Source: Larkinella humicola
Lineage (GTDB): Bacteria > Bacteroidota > Bacteroidia > Cytophagales > Spirosomataceae
Direction of reading: 5' to 3'
Length of the DNA stretch: 64,000 nt
NCBI RefSeq assembly: GCF_008727875.1
Contig: NZ_VTWS01000005.1
Location: 434,001-498,000 of the forward strand
The notes below the pieces were generated by a model. It was given only the letters and a program-made list of their open reading frames with translations. It ran no database searches and was not told the DNA's origin. This document shows positions 25,953-33,255 of this stretch, piece by piece; positions within the stretch are counted from its first letter, which is position 1; each line of letters opens with the position of its first letter. The translations under genes and the position numbers were made by a program.

Positions 25953-26480
25953 TTAAGGCTTCACCAGCGACAGAATAAACAACACCAGCCCGCCAATGAA
26001 GAGGATGGCCGAAAATAAAACCGCAAAAATCATCCGAAACCCCCGACTACCGGTTTTGGGCATCACCATCAGGGAATCTCTCTCTTTAAACCGACCAGTT
26101 TGCGGATTTATCAACTTAAAACGCCCTTCCTGCTCGATGGTAAATTCAGCAATGGGAACAATTCGGCTACCCAACCCATCTTTCCGCTGCCCGAGCAGGT
26201 TGACAAATGAATGCACAGCCACGGTTTTTCCCGTCATTAAATCGGACACTTCAAACGGAATATCCGTCGGGATGATACCGGTTAACGAAGGGCGTTTGAC
26301 CGCGATTTCGTATGCGCCGGGCTCTTTTAACGAAAATTCAAAATCCGGCACCAGCGCCGAGTCTTCAATTTTCGTTCCGGCTGTATAAACGCGGATCAAT
26401 TTGCCAATGCTTTTGAAGAGCAGCAGGAAACCAGCTACCATCAGCAAGGCGAATAAAACCGTTGACCAGAATGGAAACAT
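25953..26480 (-). CDS. small membrane protein with two transmembrane helices
   Basis: 175 residues. A transmembrane helix at about 4-26 and another at about 147-171 flank a beta-rich middle of about 120 residues (FEFSLKEPGAYEIAV, DIPFEVSDLMTGKTVAV). The middle reads like an Ig-like or jelly-roll domain. No family is recognised. It is the last gene of the 31478-to-25953 operon, 15 bp after the phosphodiesterase gene. The loop would face the periplasm if the N-terminus is inside, where it could contact the exported phosphodiesterase or caspases. Function unknown. Confidence 0.7.
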   Translation of the reverse strand: MFPFWSTVLFALLMVAGFLLLFKSIGKLIRVYTAGTKIEDSALVPDFEFSLKEPGAYEIAVKRPSLTGIIPTDIPFEVSDLMTGKTVAVHSFVNLLGQRKDGLGSRIVPIAEFTIEQEGRFKLINPQTGRFKERDSLMVMPKTGSRGFRMIFAVLFSAILFIGGLVLFILSLVKP

Positions 26481-26495
26481 GGGTGAAGAGAAATA

Positions 26496-27455
26496 TTAAA
26501 ATTCCAGAAGAGATCCCTGTTTGGGAAAGATCAGTTTTACGTTTAGGGTATTGCTTTCCTGAAGCTGTTTTTTAATCACGGTTTCGTTGGTTCCCGTCGG
26601 TTTGATATGCGTAATGACAACCGGTAATCCATTCATCGCCTTCGTTCCAGTCAATTTACTCAAAGCCGTCAGTTCGTGCATCAGCCAGTGGGGTGTTAAA
26701 TGCCCATACAACTGGTTATCCGGTTGCTCGTCAGGATACGAAACTTCGATCAATACCCCCTTTAACTTTTTCGATAGAACCAGCGGGAAAACCGCCTGCC
26801 AGAGTTGCGACAGATAGCTCGATTTCTCGATTAAATCCGGGCCGGTATCACCCAGGTACAGCATATAATGCTCGCCGTTTCGGATCAGAAAAGCCGCGCT
26901 CTGGTACGAATTTCCGTGGCTCAACGGAAAAGTTCGCACGCTCATACCCGTCGTTTCGATGGGAATTTCCTTCTCCGGCGAAAGAACCGTATACCGGTAT
27001 TTGCTCAACGCTGGCTGATCGCCCTCGTTGGCCAGATTGGGCCAGCTTTTCCAGTTGAAGTAGTTTTTTTTGAGCACCTCCAGGCAAGCCGCCATCGCGT
27101 AAATCGGCTTCCGGGCGTCTTCCGTCGAGTTGATGATCAGGCCCGACAAATGATCCAGGTGGGCGTGGCTGATCAGGTAGGCTTTGATGTACTCTTTCAG
27201 AACGGTTTCGGAACTGACTTTAAATACCTGATTCTGAACCGCTTTCTCAATTCCGGCATGAAGCGTTCCGGCATCCAGGCAGACATACGCGTCCGTTCCG
27301 TGCGGTGCCAGCAGATAGGCCGAAAGGTTGCTTTCGTCGATACCGCCTTTCACGCCCAACGGAACCACCTTGAAGGTTGACCCGGACGGTTTTTGCGCAA
27401 CGGCACCGGAGAATACGAAAAGAAAAAAGAAGACGGGTAGAAATCGGACAGCCAT
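26496..27455 (-). CDS. exported class II 3',5'-cyclic-nucleotide phosphodiesterase (metallo-beta-lactamase fold)
   Basis: 319 residues with a signal peptide (about 1-20, ending GAVAQ). It has the class II cNMP phosphodiesterase signature: HAHLDHLSG with H97, H99, D101 and H102. A second His lies in LSHGNS, a metal-ligand Asp in LYLGDTGPD, and a final His in VVITHIKP. The length fits the CpdP/PDE1 family. These enzymes hydrolyse cAMP and/or cGMP; here the signal peptide suggests periplasmic action, perhaps scavenging or blocking an extracellular cyclic nucleotide. It lies between the kinase gene (48 bp upstream) and the two-TM gene (15 bp downstream). Its place in an operon with kinase and exporter hints at a signalling role, which is inference. 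Confidence 0.87.
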   Translation of the reverse strand: MAVRFLPVFFFLFVFSGAVAQKPSGSTFKVVPLGVKGGIDESNLSAYLLAPHGTDAYVCLDAGTLHAGIEKAVQNQVFKVSSETVLKEYIKAYLISHAHLDHLSGLIINSTEDARKPIYAMAACLEVLKKNYFNWKSWPNLANEGDQPALSKYRYTVLSPEKEIPIETTGMSVRTFPLSHGNSYQSAAFLIRNGEHYMLYLGDTGPDLIEKSSYLSQLWQAVFPLVLSKKLKGVLIEVSYPDEQPDNQLYGHLTPHWLMHELTALSKLTGTKAMNGLPVVITHIKPTGTNETVIKKQLQESNTLNVKLIFPKQGSLLEF

Positions 27456-27503
27456 GGAGCAAACGGGTTAGCCGTTTAAAACTACACGATTTCTGCCACC
27501 AAT

Positions 27504-28349
27504 TCAAGGCTTCACCCGATCCCACCACTTCCGAACCGGACCCATCCAGTCGGGAGCATTCAGCAAAGCCGGGTGATGCAGGGCCTCCAGCACCTGCCGG
27601 GCGGTCATCCGGCGGTCGGGCGACACCGTCAACAGCCGGTCGATCAGCCGCTCACTCGCTTTCGACAGCCCGGGATTCAGCTTGTGGGGAGCGAGGTAAT
27701 CGCCTTTCTGAATCCGGCGGCCGATTTCGCTCTGCGTGTTTCCGCCAAACGGGGGCTGCCCCGTCAGCATTTCATACAGCAAAACCCCCAGCGCCCAGCA
27801 GTCGGACGCGGAACGGCTCCGGCCGGAAAACTGCTCGGGGGCCATCGAAGACGCCGTCCCGATCAGGTGGCCCTCGTGCGTCAGCTTCGGTGAAGTAGCT
27901 GCCCGCGCCAGTCCAAAATCCAGCAATTTGGCTTTCCCGGGTCGGGCAATTTTGATATTTCCCGCTTTCAGATCCCGGTGAACGATGTCGCGGCTGTGCA
28001 GATACTCCAGCGCCGAGGCAATCTGGGCCAGTAGTTTCCAGGCGGCTTCTTCGGGAAAAGGCCCATTTTTTCGGATGTACTGCTCAATCGTCGGCCCTTC
28101 GATGTATTCCAGCACCAGGCAGGAAAGGCCATTTTCCACAAAAAACTCGTACACGAGCGCAATGTGCGGATGCCGCAGCGAGGCCTGTACGGCGGCTTCG
28201 TTCCGAAACCGTTCGGCCTGTTCCATCCGGCTCAACAGCTTGATGGCCACCGTTCGCTGCGTCGCGGTGTGGTAGGCCTGGTATACCTCGCCCATCCCGC
28301 CCGACCCCACCCACTGGGTCAGCGTGTATCCTCGTATCGGTTGGTTCAT
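27504..28349 (-). CDS. Ser/Thr protein kinase (PknB-like, soluble)
   Basis: 281 residues that are essentially only a Hanks-type kinase domain. Motifs are complete: P-loop GSGGMGEVY (15-23), K37 in AIKLL, catalytic HRDLKAGN with D126, DFG at 144-146, and an activation-segment MAPEQF. No transmembrane helix or sensor domain follows, so it is cytosolic and needs a partner for input. It begins 19 bp after the ABC exporter stop and precedes the phosphodiesterase by 48 bp. Candidate substrates are the exporter, the coiled-coil membrane protein upstream, or the SrfB/SrfC machinery; none is shown by sequence. Confidence 0.93.
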   Translation of the reverse strand: MNQPIRGYTLTQWVGSGGMGEVYQAYHTATQRTVAIKLLSRMEQAERFRNEAAVQASLRHPHIALVYEFFVENGLSCLVLEYIEGPTIEQYIRKNGPFPEEAAWKLLAQIASALEYLHSRDIVHRDLKAGNIKIARPGKAKLLDFGLARAATSPKLTHEGHLIGTASSMAPEQFSGRSRSASDCWALGVLLYEMLTGQPPFGGNTQSEIGRRIQKGDYLAPHKLNPGLSKASERLIDRLLTVSPDRRMTARQVLEALHHPALLNAPDWMGPVRKWWDRVKP

Positions 28350-28368
28350 GACTCACATGCGGTTTTTC

Positions 28369-30150
28369 TTACCCCAGAACCGTGGCCGCCAAACGGGTCA
28401 GATTCATCGAGCGGGCGTTGGAATCAATGATGTCGCGGTACAAACCCCCGTCGCGGTAGAGCGATTCGTGGGTTCCCTGACCCACAATTTCCCCTTCCTG
28501 CATGACATAAATCTGGTCGGCGTCCATGATCTGGCTGATGTTGTGCGAAATGATCAAAACCGTCCGGTTCTGCTTGATCGCATCGAGACTATCCTTTATC
28601 TGTTCGGTCGTAATGGCATCGAGGCTGGCGGTGGGTTCGTCGAGCAGCAGCACCGGCGGATTTTTCAGGAAGAGCCGGGCAATCGCAATCCGCTGCTGCT
28701 GACCACCCGACAGGGCGCGGGCTTCGGTCTGGTAGCCCTGCGGCAACTGCAACACCTGATCGTGCAGACTGGCCTGGCGGGCGGCTTCCACCACAGCCTC
28801 AAACGGCGTGTCGAGCTTGCCGTAGCGGATGTTTTCTTCGACGGTGCCGGCAAAAATGTGGTTTTTCTGCAATACCAGCCCGACATTTTCCCGGACAAAT
28901 TCGCTGTTGTAGTCCGATAACGGCTGGCCGTCGAGCAGCACGCGGCCCCGCGTCGGGTCATAAAAACCGGCCAGCAGATTCAGCGCCGAGCTTTTTCCCG
29001 CGCCCGACAAACCCACCAGGGCCGTCACTTTGCCGGGTTGCAGTTCGAGCGTAATGTTCCGCAACGCCTGTTTGCCGTTGGGATAGACAAAATCCACGTT
29101 TTGAAGGGTAAAATGCCCCTTCCAGGTGGGTGATTTCAGCGAACCGCGCTCGAGCACATAGGTATTGTTCTCGATCATATCGAAAAATCCTTCGGCATAC
29201 ACCAGGGCTTCGGTATACTCGTCGTAGATGCGGTGCAGGTGCCGAACCGGCGCCGACACGTTGTTGAACAGCATAATGTGCAGCAAAATGGCACCGACCG
29301 ACATCTGACGATTCAGGACAAAATAGATCGTTACGACAAAAACCAGCACGATTCCCACCTGTTCAGCAACGCTTTTTAGCCCGTCAAACAGGTAATTGGT
29401 GCGGTGGTGGCGGATTTCGTTCTCGGCCAGCCGGTGGTTCAGGTCGTGCTGGCGGCCCTGTTCGTAGCCTTCCCGCACGAAGGATTTGACCACGAAAATG
29501 GATTCGAGCAGCCCAAACAGCGCATTGGCCTTGTTTTCCCGGATTTCCTGAATATTCCGTCGAATCTGCTTCTGGCGATTGGTCTGTTCCCGGCTGATGT
29601 AGGCATAAACCGGCAGCACGAGCGTGGCGACAACGCCCACCCCGACATTTTTGTTGTAAATCAGAATCAGCGCAAAAGCGGCATTGGCCAGCATCGGCAC
29701 AATGTCCACGAACAGGTTTTTGACGGTTTTCGTCAGGCTCTCGATGCCCTTGTCGATGCGTTTTTCGAGCTTCCCGGTCTGGTTTTGGCCCAACGCGAAA
29801 AAGGACAGGTGGTACGAAACAATCCGCTGAATGGTGTAATCGTAGAGGTCGGCGGCCATGCGAAACCGGATGCGGTCGCTCAGAAACTTCTGCCCCAGTT
29901 GCACCAGCAAGCTCAGCACTTCCTTGGCCAGCAGAATCACGACCAGCGTCCCGACTACCCAGCTTACTTCCTGTTTGTCAATGGGTTGTTTCAATACCTT
30001 CTGGACGGTATTGACCGTGTGTTCCATCATCAGGGGCGTCACCTGAGCGAGCAGGGCACCGATGGTCGTCAGCAGCAGGGCCAGGGCCAGACTTCCCCGG
30101 TAGCTCCGGACGAAGGGCCACAATTTTTGGATCAACAGGAAGGTATTCAT
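28369..30150 (-). CDS. ABC exporter (fused membrane and ATPase domains)
   Basis: 593 residues from ATG 30150. The longer frame upstream lies within the neighbouring gene and is rejected. Six transmembrane helices occupy about 1-310 (type I exporter fold). The nucleotide-binding domain has Walker A GLSGAGKSS (K386), signature LSGGQQQRIAI, and Walker B LLLDEP (D504, E505), so it is catalytically complete. The protein would work as a homodimer in the inner membrane. Its ATG overlaps the upstream TGA by one base (TGATG), which points to translational coupling with the 442-residue protein. The cargo is not evident; peptide, lipid or toxin export all fit this family. Confidence 0.92.
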   Translation of the reverse strand: MNTFLLIQKLWPFVRSYRGSLALALLLTTIGALLAQVTPLMMEHTVNTVQKVLKQPIDKQEVSWVVGTLVVILLAKEVLSLLVQLGQKFLSDRIRFRMAADLYDYTIQRIVSYHLSFFALGQNQTGKLEKRIDKGIESLTKTVKNLFVDIVPMLANAAFALILIYNKNVGVGVVATLVLPVYAYISREQTNRQKQIRRNIQEIRENKANALFGLLESIFVVKSFVREGYEQGRQHDLNHRLAENEIRHHRTNYLFDGLKSVAEQVGIVLVFVVTIYFVLNRQMSVGAILLHIMLFNNVSAPVRHLHRIYDEYTEALVYAEGFFDMIENNTYVLERGSLKSPTWKGHFTLQNVDFVYPNGKQALRNITLELQPGKVTALVGLSGAGKSSALNLLAGFYDPTRGRVLLDGQPLSDYNSEFVRENVGLVLQKNHIFAGTVEENIRYGKLDTPFEAVVEAARQASLHDQVLQLPQGYQTEARALSGGQQQRIAIARLFLKNPPVLLLDEPTASLDAITTEQIKDSLDAIKQNRTVLIISHNISQIMDADQIYVMQEGEIVGQGTHESLYRDGGLYRDIIDSNARSMNLTRLAATVLG

Positions 30151-31478
30151 CAGATCATCTGGCGGATAAATTCCTGGGTGTTCAGTTTGCCGTCGGTCTG
30201 GTAGTCGTAGAAAAGCTCGGTCATCGAGGCCACGATGTGCGGGTCTTCGGTCAAAAAAGCCGTCAGTTTGGTGGCCCGGCCGCTTGTGCTGGAACCGCTG
30301 CCGAGAATACAAACGCACAGACCCCGGTAGATTCCCGGTTTGTTTTCGCGGGGGGCGCTGATGAACAACTGAACGGGCAGCGTCTTGTTGGCTTTCGTAA
30401 TCCGGATGCCCAGTTCCTGCATTTCCCGAATGGCCTGGGTGTGTTCGGTATACAATTGGTTCACCAGCAAGGCTTTGGGATCGGTCGGTTCGGTCGCCGA
30501 CGACGGAATCAAAAACCGGTTGTGATGCGGAACGCTGTCGGTTTGGCTCAACAGGGCGTTGCTGCCGGGGCGGTAGGTTTCCACCAGAACGTGTTCGTTG
30601 ATGACTTTGCCGAGGTATTTCAGAAAAGCGTGACTTGCTCCTTCGTTCTGGTCGTTGAGGGTCACAAACTCGACGTGGGCGTCGCTGCCCATGTTCTGGA
30701 GGGAAATGGCGGCTCCTTTCAGCTTGTTTTCCACGTCCGTGCAGTCGCGTTGCAGCCCTTCGGCTTTGCGGGCGTAGTCGAACTGGGTTGCATTCCGGAG
30801 TTCGTGCGGTTTCAGGTCGGCATGTTTGGCGACGTAATCCATCCGAAACGGCGCAATGCCTTCCACCCGGGCAGTATTGGACAGAACGAGCAGATCATTG
30901 CCCTGCGACTGCGCCGATTCCACCACCCGGCCAATGCCTTTCAGCACCTCGTCGGAGCCTTCCATCAGCAACACTTTTTCGTTGACTTTGCCGCTCACGT
31001 CGATCATCAGCGTGTTGAGCGACTGCGTAGCCTGCACCAGCAGATTGGTCTGGGTTTTGATGTGCTCCATTTCCTGCTGGTTCAGCCGTTCCTTCAGGCG
31101 GTTGGCTTTCTCCGTCGTGACCGTGACGTATAAACCGATAAAGATTCCGACAATCCCGCCGAGCAAACCGGCAATGTCGAGTTCACGGATGTATTTGTCG
31201 AGCCCCGGATTAAAATACGCCCGAGCGTCCGTCCACTTTCCGGTTACGGGATCGATTTGAAAATCAGACAAATAATGCGTCGTATCGTGAAAGACATAGT
31301 ACCATTTCAACCCCAGTGAAATCAGTAATGCCAGAAAAGGAATCATGAAAAACGCCGTGAAGAGCAGCGGGTGATTCCGGATGATGTCGTAGAGGACCGC
31401 AAAAAAGCCGTCATTTTTGGGATCGGATTCGGCGGTACGAACCGGTTGAGGAGCAGGGGTAGACGAAACAGCGTGCAT
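30150..31478 (-). CDS. two-TM coiled-coil protein, unknown
   Basis: 442 residues. Two transmembrane helices (about 37-58 and 103-122) frame a short periplasmic loop. A coiled coil follows (about 124-150, KANRLKERLNQQEMEHIKTQ). The C-terminal 290 residues are cytoplasmic and unrecognised, with alpha/beta character, including LLVLSNTARVEGIAPF and LFISAPREN. That order is faintly reminiscent of phospholipase-D-like or diadenylate-type folds, but I see no catalytic HKD motif. It heads the operon and is coupled to the ABC exporter by a TGATG overlap. It may be a membrane sensor or regulator of the exporter and kinase, which is inference. Confidence 0.7.
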   Translation of the reverse strand: MHAVSSTPAPQPVRTAESDPKNDGFFAVLYDIIRNHPLLFTAFFMIPFLALLISLGLKWYYVFHDTTHYLSDFQIDPVTGKWTDARAYFNPGLDKYIRELDIAGLLGGIVGIFIGLYVTVTTEKANRLKERLNQQEMEHIKTQTNLLVQATQSLNTLMIDVSGKVNEKVLLMEGSDEVLKGIGRVVESAQSQGNDLLVLSNTARVEGIAPFRMDYVAKHADLKPHELRNATQFDYARKAEGLQRDCTDVENKLKGAAISLQNMGSDAHVEFVTLNDQNEGASHAFLKYLGKVINEHVLVETYRPGSNALLSQTDSVPHHNRFLIPSSATEPTDPKALLVNQLYTEHTQAIREMQELGIRITKANKTLPVQLFISAPRENKPGIYRGLCVCILGSGSSTSGRATKLTAFLTEDPHIVASMTELFYDYQTDGKLNTQEFIRQMI

Positions 31479-31508
31479 GAGAGCCTTTGTTAGATGGATT
31501 GACCATCA

Positions 31509-31539
31509 CAAAGGTCTAGTTCGGGGCTCCCCCATTCAA
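31509..31539 (-). promoter_or_regulatory. candidate promoter of the exporter/kinase operon
   Basis: On the minus strand TTG (31537-31539) is followed after 20 bases by GACCTTTG (31509-31516), one mismatch from the Bacteroidota -7 element TAnnTTTG. It lies 31 bp upstream of the start at 31478. Confidence 0.35.
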
Positions 31540-31620
31540 TCCGCAAAGACCTACATTTTGGGTACAGGAAAACCTATAGTTTCGGTGTACCGCCCGGAAG
31601 AACGCTGAGGAAGAGATACC

Positions 31621-31944
31621 CTACCGCCCCCCGGAAGCAATGCCTAAATTGGCTAATTTTTTATACAGCTTTGTAAGTAATTCCTGGGTTGGCCCCAGCC
31701 AGAACTCGCTCCAGCTTACCGAGGTCTGCGCTTTTTTTCCCAGAACGGTTTTGAGCGTGTTATTCCGGCGCTTGAAATAGACCAAATAATCGTCACAGAC
31801 CCGAACGATGGACAAAGTATCATCTTTACGTACCTGATTCGTAGTAATCAACGCAGCGAGATAAGCGCGGGCATCTTCTTCCGTATCGGTGTAGGTAAGA
31901 TTCGTGCTGTTGCCGTCATAATGGACAACGATGTAGTCTTTCAT
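31621..31944 (-). CDS. small hypothetical protein
   Basis: 107 residues from ATG 31944 (five codons after a weaker ATG). Begins MKDYIVVHYDGN and has alternating strands and helices, with a basic middle (YFKRRNNTLKTVLGKK) and a helical C-terminus. There is no signal peptide or membrane helix. It is isolated by 142 and 101 bp from its neighbours. No family is recognised, but codon use fits the surrounding genes. Confidence 0.5.
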   Translation of the reverse strand: MKDYIVVHYDGNSTNLTYTDTEEDARAYLAALITTNQVRKDDTLSIVRVCDDYLVYFKRRNNTLKTVLGKKAQTSVSWSEFWLGPTQELLTKLYKKLANLGIASGGR

Positions 31945-32045
31945 GGCTGATTGGGGCATCTTTCAAAGAAGTATACAATGATAACAAAAATTGAGTATTT
32001 GTACGGAATAAAATTTGATAAAAATTAATATCCCGGGAAAAATTG

Positions 32046-32984
32046 TTATTTAAAGGTTGCCGTAACCGTCGATTGGTTATAACCGGCGAAGCAACCCAGA
32101 CCACCCGTGATCGTATTGGGCAATAAAACCGGCTCCGCAAACGGGTTCCCATCCGATTTTTTTTGCAGTTCCAGCGCCTGGTGATACTTGTAATAGGCCT
32201 CATCCACATGGAGTAAGCTCGCCTTCACAGTAGCCTTGTCATACAGATTAACGAAGGTCATTTTGTCAGACAGAGTCTGGGTTGTCGTCGTACTCTGGTT
32301 CAGAAGCCCCCGGTTTGATTCCAGCATTTTGCCGTCTCTGGCACCGTCCGACAACAGCGTGTTAACGGTTCCCAGCGATTCAAAAAGAACCGGCGTGGTT
32401 TCGGCCCTGGGCTTCGTGCCTGCTTCCGCTTTGCAGGTGGGGCACGACTTGGCATAAGCAAAGACCCCAATTGTCTGGTAATAGTTGGTTACGGACGGCG
32501 CATCCTGCCAATAATACCGGACAAAATATTCTTTCTGACGGCTGGCATCCTCCGACGAATCGAGCCGAACCTGTTGCAGGCGCAGGGCCTGCGGAATCGT
32601 ACAGACACCGGAGGCACTCAGCCCGTCGGGGGTTTGCGCCGTGAGCTGATACGTCTCGCCCGCCCGAATCGGAAATTTTTTCGGATCGGCCTGGTAATAA
32701 TCGTTCTTGCCGTTATACGTGAGTTGAATTGACCGGCCACCCGCCGTGAGCGTTACTTTGGCATCCCGTACCACGCCGTAATTCGTCGTGTAATTGGGAT
32801 CGGCAACGGGGCGGGTACTGTTCACTTTGATGGCTAAAACCGTGTCCTGCGGAGAAATGAATCCAATCAAAACCAGCTTTTTAGCGACTTGCGTTAACCC
32901 TTCGGGCTCAATTTCCTGACGCATATTCTGGCAACCGGTGGCCAATAGCATAACAAGCAGAGATACGACGTATATCCGTTTCAT
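32046..32984 (-). CDS. DUF4249-family outer-membrane lipoprotein
   Basis: 312 residues from ATG 32984, which opens a lipoprotein signal with lipobox LLATGC (Cys at residue 17 or so). The frame extends upstream across a tandem repeat and is rejected there. The sequence pattern (VLIGFISPQDTVLAIKVNSTRPV, then an AGETYQLTAQTPDGLSASG strand) fits DUF4249, an immunoglobulin-like family that in Bacteroidota is usually encoded next to a TonB-dependent receptor, as here. It probably sits on the outer membrane as a partner in uptake. The receptor gene is 271 bp upstream on the same strand, separated by the tandem repeat. Confidence 0.85.
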   Translation of the reverse strand: MKRIYVVSLLVMLLATGCQNMRQEIEPEGLTQVAKKLVLIGFISPQDTVLAIKVNSTRPVADPNYTTNYGVVRDAKVTLTAGGRSIQLTYNGKNDYYQADPKKFPIRAGETYQLTAQTPDGLSASGVCTIPQALRLQQVRLDSSEDASRQKEYFVRYYWQDAPSVTNYYQTIGVFAYAKSCPTCKAEAGTKPRAETTPVLFESLGTVNTLLSDGARDGKMLESNRGLLNQSTTTTQTLSDKMTFVNLYDKATVKASLLHVDEAYYKYHQALELQKKSDGNPFAEPVLLPNTITGGLGCFAGYNQSTVTATFK

Positions 32985-33018
32985 GGTAATAAGTGGGTAA
33001 GACAGAGAGTTATTCACT

Positions 33019-33223
33019 AAAACCGCACAAGGAGTACTCCATTGCACCCCTTGCACTTCAGAACCCGCACAACCGTGCTCCATTGCACCTGTTGCACTTT
33101 AAAAACCGCACAGGAGTGCTCAATTACACCCACTGCATTTTAAAAACCGCACAGGAGCACTCAATTACACCCACTGTACTTTAATGATCGTACAGAAATG
33201 CTCCATTGCATTAGCTGTACGTG
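33019..33223. repeat. tandem repeat, five diverged units of about 41 bp
   Basis: Units start near 33019, 33061, 33102, 33143 and 33183. Each has an AAAACCGCAC-type start, a GTGCTCCATTGCAC-type middle and a TGCACTTT-type end. Spacing is 42, 41, 41 and 40 bp, not a multiple of three. It lies between the TonB-receptor stop and the DUF4249 start, so it is likely in the intercistronic leader of the latter. Confidence 0.85.
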
Positions 33224-33255
33224 ATTGTATTCAAGGATACTCGGTTGTATTCAAA

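Noticed and set aside
31511-31550. tRNA T-arm-like GGTCTAGTTCGGGGCTCC
   Set aside because: No acceptor stem, anticodon arm or CCA context; better read as promoter region.
33019-33223. CRISPR-like array
   Set aside because: Units are contiguous and diverged with no unique spacers or cas genes, so it is a simple tandem repeat.
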